64,000 nucleotides of DNA, taken from Cacajao melanocephalus. Its lineage: Eukaryota > Chordata > Mammalia > Primates > Pitheciidae. Each line of letters opens with the position of its first letter. The stretch's first letter is position 1. The stretch lies in contig CAUYLG010066210.1 in assembly GCA_963573385.1 (NCBI GenBank), forward strand, positions 61,609 through 125,608, read 5' to 3'. The notes under the pieces were generated by a model. That model did no database searches, was not told the origin of the DNA, and worked only from the letters and a program-made list of their open reading frames with translations. The position numbers and the translations under genes are program-made. Below, piece by piece: positions 1 to 19,920 of the stretch.

Positions 1-241
1 TCACACATTTTTAGACATTTCAGACGAGATCGAGCGCATTCAGGGTGTTATGGCCGCAGACCACATTTTTAGACATTTCAAATAACAAAGTAATGTTTTA
101 GAATAAAGGTGATTTAAGATGAGTTTTACAGGTGGGCTGTCAGCTAGTTGGTTTTTCAGCTGATGATCATAAAGACACTCCCCCACACACAGGCATGAGT
201 GAGAAAGATCCGCCACACACCCACCCCTACTCACATACTGA

Positions 242-2338
<2,097 letters not shown>

Positions 2339-2370
<32 letters not shown>
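2339..2370 (+). repeat. (CA)n microsatellite
   Basis: Uninterrupted CA dinucleotides, about 16 units, growing out of the Alu tail. Likely polymorphic. Confidence 0.98.
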
Positions 2371-2373
<3 letters not shown>

Positions 2374-2394
2374 ACCTTGTACTTCCGTTGCCCA

Positions 2395-2490
2395 TCACCC
2401 CTTGTGAATGTAAGCTTATGACAACAAGACTTTTGTTTAAGTCACTAGCTTACCAAGTCTTAAAACAGGACCTGGCACATATGGTAGGTG
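2395..2490 (+). mobile_element. L2 3'-end-like fragment
   Basis: Contains GTGAATGTAAGCTTATGACA and CCTGGCACATATGGTAGGTG, which resemble the conserved 3' end of L2. Confidence 0.45.
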
Positions 2491-2650
2491 TTTTCATGTG
2501 AATTATTTAATTATCACACTGTGAAGTGTAGGTATCTCCATTTTGCAAATAAGGAAATTGAACACAAGTTAAATAACTTGCCAGAAATCCCTCAACTGTT
2601 AGGTGGCAGAGGTGGACACAGGTTTGTGTGTGTCCAGAGCCTTCCTGGGA
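2491..2650 (-). mobile_element. MIR
   Basis: Reverse MIR core: CATTTTGCAAATAAGGAAAT, then AACTTGCC and a TGGCAGAGG segment. Confidence 0.65.
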
Positions 2651-2978
2651 TGGTGCTGCCTCCCTCATTTATGAAGGTTCTTTTTCTCCAGGGCACCATT
2701 CACTGAACAGCCAGGAGAGGATAGGAGGTTGAATTGTCATGCTTTGGATTCACAGATGCATGGATCTCTGGCTGGAGACCTGCAGGGTTATGGATCACAC
2801 TGCTGCACCTTAAGAAGTTGAAATGGCATCTTGGTTGTACGTTGCAGCTAAACCAGGAAGCATTTACTAAAACAAAAGCTTGTGGAAACTGGCAAGCAAG
2901 TGTATAGGCATTGCTATAGATGGTTTCTGTGAAATTTCATTAGGTGAGTTCCATAAAGGGAAGTGAAACAATAGGTCA

Positions 2979-3152
<174 letters not shown>

Positions 3153-3363
3153 AAAATAAAAAGTTGGTTTCTAAATTTAGTGAATTGTAATCTTCACTAT
3201 TTTCTCCTTAAATGCATAATGACCAAGTTAACCAGATTCCCAGTGGAAACAGCTATGTAACCTATCACAGGCACACAAAAGGTACCAAAGGAAAACTCCT
3301 CAAGTGCCCTGTGAGTAGGCCTCACGTCAGGACACCAGCTGTGTCTAAGCATTTACAAAAGTA

Positions 3364-3800
<437 letters not shown>

Positions 3801-3846
3801 ATATGTATGTATTTTTTAAAAAAGAATTTATAAAACTATACTTCTA

Positions 3847-4139
<293 letters not shown>

Positions 4140-4814
4140 CTAAGTTTCTCATAAGGGAATAATTAGTTACTTGTGTCTGCGTTTTTTGGTTTCATAATTT
4201 TAAATCTGTAGTGTTTCCCCTCTGCAAGAGTTCCCTAAATGATGTGAAAACATTTTAAAGCATACCTGGTTATCCCCAGGCTCCCCTGATGCCCATCAGA
4301 TGAGTGTGTTTTGCTGCCCTCTGCTGTTCATGGATGGTACAGCAGTGACTGAAAAACCCATTCCCGGATCTGCCCCTTGGTATTGCCTGAACTAGCTGGA
4401 GAAGCCTGCGAAGAAGACAAGATTGTTAGGAACCATTCTCTCCTAAAGCAAACCACCTCCTCCAACGGGCCCAACAGCCTGTGCTCCACCCTCACCCTAG
4501 AATTAAAATGAAAAATGCTGCTTTTGCTAAGACATGAGTAAAATAATCTTGGATTTTAATTTGAATGGTTTGTGTTGGTAGCAGATGAACGCTATGAGCA
4601 AGCCTGCAGATCACCTGTAGAGCTGCCTGACCACACTCAACACGTCCAGATGCAGCTCGCCTCCCAAGAGAGCAGTCTCTGAGGAAGACAAAGCTGACCT
4701 CTGTCCTGTCCATACACGTATACACACAGGATGACTTTGGATGGATAAATCAAATATTTTCAGTGGCTGGACAGTCAGTAGTGTAGTGTGATGATTCATA
4801 GCTGTTAGAAGTGA
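4140..4814. other. Unique intergenic sequence
   Basis: No gene or repeat recognised. Confidence 0.5.
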
Positions 4815-4965
4815 CGCACAGTGGCTCCAAAAGTAACCCTACCCTGTAATTCCAGCACTTTGGGAGGCTGAGGCAGGAGGATCTCTTGAGGCAAGGAGTT
4901 TTGAGACTAGCCTGGGCAACATAGTAAGACCCCATCTCCACAAAAAAAAATTCTAAAAATTAGTT
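4815..4965 (+). mobile_element. Alu left-arm fragment, diverged
   Basis: TTCCAGCACTTTGGGAGGCT and CATAGTAAGACCCCATCTC in order, ending in an A tract. Confidence 0.8.
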
Positions 4966-4994
4966 TTTTATGTATTAAAACAAATGACTGTTGG

Positions 4995-5230
4995 AATGAG
5001 TCGCTGTTTGAATCAGAACTTACCGCTCGGTGGCTAGATAACCTTGGGCAAGTCCCTTGTCTCAGCCTGTCTTTTCATCTGTAAAATGGGGATAATAGTA
5101 GCTACAGTTATTAGTTATCCTAGGAATATTTACAAAGCCCTTGCTGTATGTCAGATGTGACTTTTTAAAGGTTCCATATGTTAAGGAAAAGCTGATCCCA
5201 ATGCCTGGCACAGGGTAGGCTTCGAATTTT
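4995..5230 (+). mobile_element. MIR
   Basis: AACCTTGGGCAAGTCCCTTG, then CATCTGTAAAATGGGGATAA and a distal GCCTGGCACAGGGTAGG: a nearly complete MIR. Confidence 0.85.
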
Positions 5231-5633
5231 CACCACTAAAAATATTTCCTCATTACATAAGCCATGTTTATTTGTCAGCCAACTGAAAACCATCAGCCAC
5301 TTACTCCTCCCTGCGAACTTCTGGTAGAGGCCTCTCATCTTCTACTTAATCCTCAAGTTGGAAAGAATGTTAAGAGTCATCTAGTCCAGCTCCTCACTCA
5401 GTGCAGACCCTCTTCTATAACCGCCTGTGTGCACACCTCCACCTGGCCAGGTGGCCTGTCTTTGGGCAGCTCAAATATTAGTTCCTTCTTGAACCCAAAC
5501 CAACCCCTGTTGATGTCCTGGTTCTGCTCTGCAGATCTTAGAAAAAAAAATCTACCCTCTGTCGCTTACAACAACAGCCCTTTATATGTTTGAAGAGAGC
5601 TATCACATCTTCCTTTGAAAAAAATACATTCCC
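5231..5633. other. Unique intergenic sequence
   Basis: Plus-strand 109-codon frame (5264-5593) without recognisable features. I do not call it a gene. Confidence 0.5.
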
Positions 5634-6216
<583 letters not shown>

Positions 6217-6419
6217 ATTATATATATTCCCATACAGCAGTTTTGTTTTCAAGGAAACACTGCCTTTATTAGGATGATGGGAATTGTTTGACTCCTTGAA
6301 ACCTTACAGATTTTATTGAATTATGTAAATTCAAGGGTCCAAGTGATATGACTTGAGATAAAAGATGAAAATGATTGCCATTAGCTCTCCCTCCAAAAAC
6401 AGGACTTCAGCAATTCCTC

Positions 6420-6545
6420 CCTGCTCATGTTCTCTATTTGAGATGGGTTCTATTATCACCATTTTAGAGTTGAGCAAATTGAAGTATAGAATGGTGAGGC
6501 CACTCAGCTAGTGAGAAAGGCAGTCAGTCAGGATATGGACGTGGG
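6420..6545 (-). mobile_element. MIR
   Basis: Reverse MIR core: TATTATCACCATTTTAGAGT then a diverged CACTCAGCTAGTGAG segment. Confidence 0.6.
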
Positions 6546-6744
6546 TAGGCTAGCCCCAGGAGTGCCCTATCTCCAGCAAGGGGAGAGAGGTTTAGTTCCT
6601 TCCCTAAACCACTTTTTCCTGCAGTATTTCCTGTCTCGGTGCCATCACTTCCAGAAGAAACTCCCTTTTTGCAGACCCCCTCCATCCTCCTGCCTCTTAA
6701 CATCTCATATCCAGCTCTTCTGCAGCCTCCCGTGCTCCAGGCCT

Positions 6745-7100
6745 CGGGAGTGTAGCAAGCTCTTGGTTCCCGTGTGCTGCCCCGTGTGGGTGTGGTGCCA
6801 GCCTTTGCCTGCAGTGCTGCGAGAGCCCTGCCCCACTCTCCCAGCTGCCAGTCTGGTCCCCTTCCAGCCCACCACCTGAGCTGCTTGTGTGGTCATTATC
6901 AAATGGCATTCTGACCCTGTCGCATTCTCCTGCTGAAAACCTTCTAAAGGTTCCCCACAGCCATCAGGACAAAGGCCTCCACCGTTTGCCTTTGCCTGCC
7001 CTTTGGCCCCTCTGTGACACTGGTCCTCCTGTGACTCCAGCCAAGCAGCTCATTCCCTGTGCACACCACACTGGTGCCAGCTCCTGACTGCACAGGCTGC
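6745..7100 (-). mobile_element. L2-like fragment
   Basis: Diverged match to L2: AGGTTCCCCACAGCCATCAG with AGGACAAAGGCCTCCA and downstream TGACTCCAGCCA. Orientation and limits are uncertain. Confidence 0.4.
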
Positions 7101-7115
7101 CCTCTCTCCCAGACA

Positions 7116-7770
7116 CCCTGCACCCTTCAAACTTACACAAAAGTTACAAAATAGTACAAAGAAATGGCCTATACCCTTCACCTTCACTCAGACGCTGCTT
7201 AGCATTTCACCACATACAAATGCACACACCCACCATGTATATTTTTTCTGAGCTCTGGGAGTAAGTTGCAGACATACTATGTCCCCTTTCCCCCAAATAC
7301 AACCAGTGTTTAACCTCCTAAGAACAAACATTCTCTTACATAACCAAACTGCAGTTATCAAAGTCAGGACGTTTAACATTTACGTCATGTTTTCTAAACT
7401 ACAGGCCATGTTCACATTTCACTAATTGTCTCTAATCCTCTTGACAGCTATTTTTTTCCTGGTTTGGGTTCCTGCAGTACGTTTCGTTGTCATGTCTTGG
7501 CCTCCTCTGTTCTGGAACAGCCTCTCTGTCAGTGTCCCTGGCATTTGTGAAGAGTGCAGGCTGTTTTGCAGAGAGTACCCCCATTAGAGTTTGTGTGATG
7601 CTTCCCCCAAATTAGATTCAGGTACTGCATTTCTGGCAGGAATAGCCCTGAGCAGCACTCTGGCCTTCCCAGCTCAGCATCTCGAGGGCCACGTGGTTGC
7701 TGCTGGCTTGGCCTGTTATTGGTGATGTGGATACTGATGACTTGGGAATGGGAGGTCTTCTTTTTGCAAC
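7116..7770 (+). mobile_element. Old L1-type remnant (family uncertain)
   Basis: Contains CTCTTACATAACCAAACTGC, TTCGTTGTCATGTCTTGG, CTGTTCTGGAACAGCC and ATTAGATTCAGGTACTGCAT in order. I recall this succession as an ancient LINE 3' region. Strand is the repeat's apparent reading and is uncertain. Confidence 0.5.
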
Positions 7771-7904
7771 CTCCTATTCATGACCCCTCTCCTAAGAAAG
7801 CTTGCGTAGAGCCCTCCAGGTACCCACAGTTAGGGGAGGTGTCTGGTCCCTCACCTGAGTTCTGGGTACAGTGCCTCAGCTGCACTGACCAAGCCATCTT
7901 GGTG

Positions 7905-8036
7905 TGTGTCTCTTCCCCCGCTCCACTGCCAGGCTCATGGGACCACATCTTGCTCATGATGGTGTCCCTGCTCTGATGGGCCCGGCACATAGTAGGTGCT
8001 TAATAAAGGTGTGTTGAGTGAATGAAAGAATGAGTG
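7905..8036 (+). mobile_element. L2 3' end
   Basis: GGCACATAGTAGGTGCTTAA followed by TAAAGGTGTGTTGAGTGAAT matches the L2 3' terminus with its short GAATG repeats. Confidence 0.65.
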
Positions 8037-9299
8037 AGATTTGGGAGCCGATTCAGTTGCAAAGCAGAAACCTCCCAATCTCTCCAGATGGGTTTTTGTT
8101 TGTGGTTTTCACTGCTTTACTCGTGAAGCATGGCTAAATGTTGGGGGTTCTTTTTATGTCAGATTCTCACTGAAAGCATGAAAGTCTGATCAAATCCCAA
8201 GAAAAAAGCATAGTATTTACCCTTCCTCTGGGGAATCACAGAATGGACCAGTTTTAGAAACTTTGAACCCCATCCTAGATTGTTCCATGTTTCTTCATGG
8301 GAGGATGCGTGGGTGTGAGGGGAGAGTCTTTGGGTCTTTGACCGTGGGAACTATTTGGCCGGGACAGAGCAGCAGAGAGTCTTGGGCCCCCCGCCCTGCT
8401 GCCTCTCTCCAGCCACATGCTTCATGCTCCAGTAGGGAAGTGCCTGGTGGGGTGTCCAGAAGCCTCTCAGGAGGTCACTGTCTCCCTTTGCTCTTTCAGG
8501 CGCAGGAGGAGGGAGACACACTGATGGCATCTGACCGCTCCTGCACTCGGGCGCCTTGTCTCCAGTGCAAGGCCCGCGCTTCCACCGTGGCTGCTCCAGG
8601 ACCTCCCCCGGAGACCCAGCCATCGTTTTCTGCACCATTTTGCAATTTGGGAAACTTAGGACAGCAGCAGCCCACTCAACTGGGTCCTCCACCAGATGGC
8701 TCTGGGAAGTCACCACTGGGCATGGCTGTGTCACTAGGCCTTTGTGGCTGATGAGTAACAGCTGTCGTGTGCTGTTTCTGGGTGGGGATTTCCCAGGAAA
8801 CCCGTCCTACTCTGCGAGCCAGTAGGATGGGGATGCAGGTCCCGCCAGTGAGGACTGGCTGAATCATACGACCCATGCGGTAGGCCTCTTGGGTCAGCTG
8901 CCCCCACCCAGTACACTGATGGTGACTGAGGCCAGGAAACAGGGGACTCTGTGTGAAGCCTGCCAGCCCCTGCCATGTGATGGTTCAGCGCATACCTTAG
9001 AGCTTCCAGTTCCGTCTCAGGACATTTTCAAAGATGAGCGTCCTCAGGAGGGGTGGCGGAGGCGGAACTGGAGGGGCCTGAGGCAGAGGGAGAGCTTGGC
9101 GTCCAGGCCGAGCAGTGCCGCAAACATGAGTTACGCCTGCAAGACCAACGGGCTCCTTCCAGCCGGGCTGCCTGAGGCCACTGTCTGTGTGCTGGTGCCC
9201 ATTGTGGGCTCCGGGGCCTTCTGTCCTTGTGCTGATGTGAATGGAGTTGAATTGCCCCGAATTGAATTAGAGTAAAATAAATTGAATTGAAAAGCCTAC
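8037..9299. other. Unique intergenic sequence, no gene seen
   Basis: No recognisable repeat. Open frames of 162 and 128 codons on plus and 127 and 131 on minus overlap each other here. They lack motifs or splice context, so I treat them as chance frames in GC-rich DNA. Confidence 0.6.
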
Positions 9300-9410
9300 A
9301 AGTAAGTATGCATCTCTTGCTGAGTGCCAGGCCCTGGGCAGTCACAGCTGAATAAGACAGCACCTGCCTGTCTTCACTAGCTGGGCCCATAACTAATATT
9401 ACGGACTTGC
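9300..9410 (+). mobile_element. L2-related fragment
   Basis: GAGTGCCAGGCCCTGGGCAG then AATAAGACAGCACCTGCCTG resembles an ancient LINE2-type repeat. Weak. Confidence 0.4.
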
Positions 9411-9546
9411 AGCAAGAACACATTGGGGGGTTGCAGGTGGCAGTGGGGAGGAGGGTGAAAGGTTTCAGGAGTGGGGGATCTCTGAACTGAGCCTTTGAGA
9501 ATGGGAGTGGGGATTTTGGAAAGAGGTGAAGGTAAGAAGGACACGG

Positions 9547-9838
<292 letters not shown>

Positions 9839-10112
9839 GGACATAGGACACGGGACCAGGGAAGCAGCAGGAGCAGAGGCGAACTGCATCTGAGGAGAGG
9901 ACAGGTGGAGGCGGAGACACAGGGCTCACCTGCCACCTGATAGAGGCACACACGTGTGTGCACACAGTCACAGGTGGGGACAGGCATCACACAGCCTGTG
10001 AGCCATACGCATCAGAACCACCCAGAACGCACCACATACCTACTCCAGCAGAATCTCAGGAGCCGTTTTGAAAACAAGCTCTATAAGTGAATTCAAAGAT
10101 TGACACTGTGTT

Positions 10113-10173
10113 GGGGGCGGGGGCGGAGCCTCGGTCAGCCAGTGGGGTGGGGGTGGGGGCCGGGGCGGGGGGT
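10113..10173 (+). promoter_or_regulatory. G-rich tract with G-quadruplex potential
   Basis: Runs of three to six guanines separated by one or two bases occur repeatedly here (for example GGGGTGGGGGTGGGGG). This meets the usual four-run G-quadruplex pattern on the plus strand. No gene start is evident beside it. Confidence 0.5.
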
Positions 10174-10239
10174 TTTCAGTGATTTGCAGACCTGGCAGGT
10201 AAGTACTTACTGCAGTTCACCACATAGCACAGTTGCCAG

Positions 10240-10365
10240 GAGGACTTGTCCACACACAGACTGCTGGGCTCCACCCCCAAAATTCTGAGTCAGTCGGCCT
10301 GGAATAGGGCCCAGAATTCCTTAGCTGATCAGTTCCCTGATGGGTGATGCTGGTGCAGGGGCCTC
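10240..10365 (+). mobile_element. MER5-type DNA transposon fragment
   Basis: GCTGGGCTCCACCCCCAAAA, TCTGAGTCAGTCGGCCTGGA and GGTGATGCTGGTGC are ordered MER5 landmarks. Confidence 0.65.
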
Positions 10366-10491
10366 TGAGAAAGAGATGGATTAGAGCTAGATGGAATCAG
10401 CCAGACTGAAGGAAGCTCTCACTGGCCCTCTTGAGACTGAGGTGCCAAGACAGTCGCAACATTTGAAGCACTTTGATTTGACCCGATACGC

Positions 10492-10523
10492 TCCCTTTGA
10501 CAAACCTAACACCATGTCAGCAC
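10492..10523 (+). repeat. 32-bp direct repeat, copy 1
   Basis: Identical over 32 bp to 11798-11829. Begins TCCCTTTGACAA and ends ATGTCAGCAC. Confidence 0.95.
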
Positions 10524-11145
10524 TTTTCTGTGTGCCCATCCTAGGTTTCAAGCCTTCTGCGACAGTGGTATGGTATTCTGGACATGAGACAAATGCCCAG
10601 TGCCCTGATCTGAAGATAGGTGAGCCTGGTCCCCGCCGGGGGTCTCTTGCTCAGAGCGATGCCATCTCCTAAGCAACCTGTGGCTCTGAGGCCACTCAGG
10701 AGCATTTCTAGGCATCCATGCAGTGCCTTGATTCCAGCACCCAGAAATGCTTCTGGTGTTTCCAAGGTCACAGGTGGAAACCCCAGATGTCCCTTGGAAG
10801 GCTGTGCTGCCATCACCCTTGGGGCTTGGTCACGTCCTGGATCAAGGGGTGATCATTTATCAGCAGTCTACACAGGATTGGAGGGCCCCTGGAAATGATA
10901 AGTCTGTTCCCAGTAGGAGCCCAGTGTCCCACCAGCAAGGAGCTCAGCACCGTGCTCAAGCCCAAAGGCACAACCAAACCAGCTTCCAAATCCCATCTCT
11001 GCAGGTCTATGGCTGGGGCTACTCATGGTACTAATTCTGTACCAATCAAGAGAGGAAACTACATATTAATTCGAATGGGGGAAGTTTGACATAACTGTAA
11101 CAGGTTTAGAGTAGTGAGGGGTTGGCTAGTAAGAAGTAAACTCCA
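10524..11145. other. Unique intergenic sequence between the 32-bp repeats
   Basis: No recognisable repeat or gene. Open frames of about 90 codons occur without support. Confidence 0.55.
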
Positions 11146-12647
<1,502 letters not shown>

Positions 12648-12952
12648 ACGCTGAGTGTAGTGGCTCAAGCCTGTTATCCCAACACTTTGGGAGGCCAAGC
12701 CAGGCAGATCACTTGAGGTCAGGAGTTCAAGACCAGCCTGGCCACCATGGTGAAAACACCCATCTCTACTAAAAATATAAAAATTAGCCGGGCATGATGG
12801 CGGGCGCCTGTAATCCCAGCTACTCGGGAGGCTGAGGCACAAGAATCACTTGAACCCAGGAGGCGGAGGCTGCAGAGAGCTGAGATTGTGCCACTGCACT
12901 CCAGCCTGGGCAACAGAGCAAGACGGTCTCAAAAAAAAAAAAAAAAAAAAAG
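12648..12952 (+). mobile_element. Alu
   Basis: Full-length, 22-nt A tail. Confidence 0.95.
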
Positions 12953-12994
12953 GACCAGACAGCACTTTCTTTCCACACCCACTGTGGTATTTTA

Positions 12995-13499
<505 letters not shown>

Positions 13500-13619
13500 T
13501 CATCCGCCTATTAGCCATATCAGGGACATGCAGAAAGGCCACCAGGGCAGTGCCCTAGTTAGGGCCGGATGCCACAACAAAGCCCTCCATCTGGGGGGCC
13601 TTCCACATTAGAGACGGAT

Positions 13620-13960
13620 TTCCTCGCAGTCCGGGGGCTGGAAGCCCAAGAGAAAGGCTGACAGGGTTGGTGTCCCCAAGCCTCTCCTGGGCTTGAACCG
13701 TCTTTTCCCGCCCAAGTCCTCACACGGGCTTCCCTCCGTGTCTGTGTGCCAAGCTTCTCTTATAAGGACACAGGCAGATGGAATTAGGACCCACCCTAAT
13801 GGCCTCGTTGAAATGGAATTACCTTTTTAAGGGTCCTCAGATATGGTCACATTCTGAGGTCACAGAAGCTTCACCGTATGGATTTTGGAAAGACACAGTT
13901 CATCGTATGACAGGCAGTACTTCCTACAGACTTGGCTATCTGTGGATAAGGGCTTTTCAT
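13620..13960 (+). mobile_element. Ancient interspersed repeat, family not assigned
   Basis: Contains CTTATAAGGACACAGGCAGA, GGACCCACCCTAATGGCCTC and GGTCACATTCTGAGGTCACA, a combination I recall from many genomic copies. Boundaries are approximate. Confidence 0.5.
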
Positions 13961-14009
13961 ACTATTTAAGGGATACCATCTGAAGTTTAAGCAGCCCTTC
14001 CTTACCTCA

Positions 14010-14202
<193 letters not shown>

Positions 14203-14544
14203 AAGTTCTTGGGAACCTTAAAAACTCTGTGTGGCACATAGCCCCACTCCAGAGATGCTGATTAAATTGGCCTTCCGGGAAGCCAATCATCATCACCAGG
14301 GATCTGAATGCTCCCACCTCCATGAGAAGCACCTGGGAAGGGCAAGCCTAAAACTACGCCCAGCGGGAAGTCGTTAACTGGAAGCTTTCGGATCAGTTTG
14401 GTCTGGGCAAAAACATCGGTTCCTGCACGGACCTTTGAGTGTGAGGCCAAAGCCTGGTGTTCCCACTCACTGCTCAGAACACACTGAATCTGTGCAGGGT
14501 CTGAGAGTCAGAGCTCTATTCCAGTCTGTGAAAAGACATAGACT
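14203..14544. other. Unique intergenic sequence
   Basis: Possibly a diverged MER5-like piece near 14230-14330, too weak to call. No gene. Confidence 0.4.
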
Positions 14545-14850
14545 GGGTCGGTCGTGGTGGCTCACGCCTGTAATCCTAGCACTTTGGGAGGCCGAGGCCG
14601 GTGGATCACCTGAGGTCAAGAGTTCAAGACCAGCCTGGCCAACATGGTAAAACCCTGTCTCTACTGAAAATACAAAAAAATTAGCCAGGCATGGTTGCAG
14701 GTGCCTGTAATACCAGCTACTCAGGAGGCTGAGGCAGGAGAATCACTTGAACCCAAGAAGCAGAGGTTGCAGTGGGCCAAGATCGTGCCATTGTACCCCA
14801 GCCTGGGCAACAGAAAAAAAACTCTATTTCAAAAAATAAAAATAAAAAAA
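14545..14850 (+). mobile_element. Alu
   Basis: Full-length with an AAATA-rich tail. Confidence 0.95.
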
Positions 14851-15284
14851 GATGTAGACTGAATAGACGCTCTGTGGGCGTGGTCACCACAGGGCAAGGC
14901 TGCAAAGCGTGACAGTCGGTGGGCAGGTCATCCAAGGCCATGGTCAACTGGGAGTCAGGGTGGGCTTGGGCCTGTTTGGGAAGCAGAGTTTGGATGTCAT
15001 TCCCCAGGCCTTAGGGGCCATTGGAGGTGTTGGGCAGGGAGACGCATGGATAAAGAGGTGCTTGAGGCACATTGATCAGATGAGTGCCAGCTTCAGCTGT
15101 CCTAGCATCCTCATCCCTAGGTGGGTGCTGGGAAGAAGACAGGTGTCTGCAGGTCCCATCCAAATCCCCCCACCGCCCTCTCCTCACCTCTCAGGCTTCA
15201 CTGTGAAGCAGGTCAACTTTTTCCAGGGGCAGGAGAATGTTGGTTCCTTGCTGCTTGAGGGGCTCAGCAGGCCGAAGGCAAGGG
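14851..15284. other. Unique intergenic sequence before the CpG-rich stretch
   Basis: No repeat recognised. The 295-codon plus-strand frame starts at 14909. Confidence 0.5.
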
Positions 15285-15725
15285 CTGCTGCTCGTTCTGC
15301 GCCTGCGGAAACCGGGTCCAGCTGGTCCGGCAACCTCCTCCCTTTTCTACCTGAGGTGGGGTTGGGAGCGGGGCCCGCACAACGAACCCAAAGCCTGTCT
15401 TCGGTGACAAGAGCTGCCCTTGGGACTTTCCTCGCTGGGGGCTGTTCCAGCACTGAAGCCTCAGCGCTGCCATGTGGCGTCCACGCCCCCTTCCCCTTCC
15501 CCAGTCGGGGGATCGACTCCTCTGGAGCTGCGGAGGCTTTCAACCGCGATCTTCCCTTCTCTGGAAACATCCAAATCCCCACCCCCTGCCCCAAGCCAGG
15601 CCAATCAGACGCGCTGGCCTGGGAATTCCAACGCAGCAGGGAGAGTCCCAGACCCTTCTTGCGTTCTTGGCCACGCAACCCCCTGCCCTTGCCTAGCGAT
15701 TGTAGCCCCCTTCGTCCCTGGTGGA
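15285..15725. promoter_or_regulatory. Candidate CpG-rich promoter or enhancer downstream of RREB1
   Basis: About 440 bp of clearly GC-rich, Alu-free sequence with roughly 26 CpG dinucleotides by hand count, against a strongly CpG-poor surrounding. A CCAAT box (GGCCAATCAG) sits at 15599-15608 beside GACGCGC. An open frame of 295 codons (plus strand, 14909-15796) and one of 164 codons (minus strand) run through it. These may simply reflect GC richness and I assign no product. It could be a small CpG island driving an intergenic transcript or an enhancer. Confidence 0.4.
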
Positions 15726-15839
15726 GACCTGGGTGTGGAGGTAGAGAGGGTCGGGTGGATGTGAGACCTCAGGCATCTGTGGGCACCTGCGTATAAGTAT
15801 CCCTATGCCTAAGGTAATGTGGGCTTGGAGAGCCCATTG

Positions 15840-16415
<576 letters not shown>

Positions 16416-16884
16416 GTTTTCATTTATCCATATGGATACCACCATTATGAGCCAGCCCTGGCTGAGGAACAAGTGCGTATCAGGAGACCAAGGACTCAAA
16501 GCTCCAGGGAGGTGAGCTGGGTGGAGGCACCTGCTCCTAGACTTGGTGCTAATGTCGAGCCCAGCCACAGGTTCTTAGAAGTTCCCTTCTGGGGGTAAGT
16601 GGTTCCCAAAGTTGGGTGGGAGCACCTGTGCTGATATAGGCAGGGGAGTGGCTGCAAAAGCGGGGAAAGAGGCCAGACAGGAGGCTTAAAGGAAGGTTCT
16701 GGTACATGTCCTGGATATCAGAGTTGCCCCAGACCAAACAAAGGCTCTATTGCAAACAATCTGTCTTGGTGTTAGCTTGAGGGGCAACTAGAGGTACAAC
16801 TGAGGGGCAGGAATCTGGAACAGTCTTTAACAGAGAGCCCTGGTTTGCAAGCTTTTCTGGGCTTTTGCAAATTCTCTAGGAATT
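16416..16884. other. Unique intergenic sequence
   Basis: No gene or repeat recognised. Confidence 0.5.
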
Positions 16885-18729
<1,845 letters not shown>

Positions 18730-19082
18730 AGCTTCTCAAACTTTAATGTGCACACATATCCGCTGTGGCTCTCGTTCAAATGTGGATTCTGACTCAGCGG
18801 GTCTGGGTGGGCCAGAGGTTCTCATTTATTTCATTTTATTTATTTATTTTTAATTATTTTTGTAAAGATGTGATCTTGCTCTGTCAATCAGGCTGGAGTG
18901 CAATCATAGCTCACCGCAGCCTTGAACTCCTGGTCTCAAGCGATTCTCTTGCCTCAACCTCCCAAAGTGCTGGGACTACAGGCGTGTACCACTGCACCAG
19001 GTCAACCTGAGGTTGCCATTTCTAACAAGCTCCCAGGGATGCTGATGCTTTGGGTCTTCACACCACACTCTGAGCAGCGAGG
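18730..19082 (+). mobile_element. MER5-type element interrupted by an old Alu monomer
   Basis: CTTCTCAAACTTTAATGTGC, GATTCTGACTCAGCGGGTCT before, and TTTCTAACAAGCTCCCAGGG with GATGCTGATGCT after the insertion. Confidence 0.7.
18830..19003 (-). mobile_element. Old Alu/FLAM fragment inserted in MER5
   Basis: Reverse left-arm type sequence with ATCATAGCTCACCGCAGCCT and AAAGTGCTGGGACTACAGGC. Confidence 0.8.
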
Positions 19083-19434
19083 TAGCAAGGGGTTAGGCCT
19101 CATCCTAGGTGCTAGGTCTGTGGCGCCAGCTCCCCTACCCCTGCCCTGTGGGAATGCTGGATAAGCACCAAGGCCAAGGCAGAGTCCTGGGGCCATGCGG
19201 AGGCCACAGGCTGAGCGGGAAGGTAGTGGAATTACAGAGCCAGAGGAGGCCAGGTAGGCGAAGGCGGCAAGACTCCCTGGGGTTTGAGGACAGCGCCTGC
19301 ATCATCTTGGTGATCTCCCACAAGGCCCTCCGTTGTCTGTTCCCCGCACTGTGCCGTGAATTTGTGTGGTGGAAGTTCTACCAACTACCTCATCAGGCAA
19401 CCAACGAAGCATTCCTATGAGAAGACTCTGTAGA

Positions 19435-19605
19435 AACAATAATGAGAGCCCTACCATGCACCTTATGTAATTAACTCATGGAATCCACACAAAAATGCCC
19501 ACGAAGCAGGTACTAATGCTATCCCCTTCTTAGGGATGGGGAAATTGATGCACAAGTCCATTCACCAGCCCCAAGAAGCAGAGCTGGGATTTTCGTGCCA
19601 GCCAG
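19435..19605 (-). mobile_element. MIR
   Basis: Reverse MIR: ATGTAATTAACTCATGGAAT, GAAGCAGGTACTAATGCTAT and GGGGAAATTGATGCACAAG. Confidence 0.75.
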
Positions 19606-19920
19606 TTTGTCCCAACGACACAGCTCGTGGCCACTTTTCTACCCTGCGTCTCTAACACAGGGGCAGATGGTTGCCTATGTCTTCAGGCTGGAGGACCTGA
19701 GGTTTGAGATCCACTTATCCATTTCCACCTGCCACCGCCCACGCAGGCATGCAGCTCCCCCAAGCTCCCACATATAAATATGTGTTAAATTCTCCGTATT
19801 TCAACGGAGGGACCTGAAAAAGTTTAGCTCTGTTCCTACAGTGAGCTGGCACTTAGCAGCTATGGTACAGTGCATTCAATGCATTTTAGCATTATCCACA
19901 AAACGTAACTTCAGTGCTTT

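Noticed and set aside
8263..9423. Cluster of 127-162-codon frames on both strands
   Set aside because: They overlap each other in opposite strands, have no recognisable motif, splice context or homology that I can see, and fit chance in GC-rich DNA.
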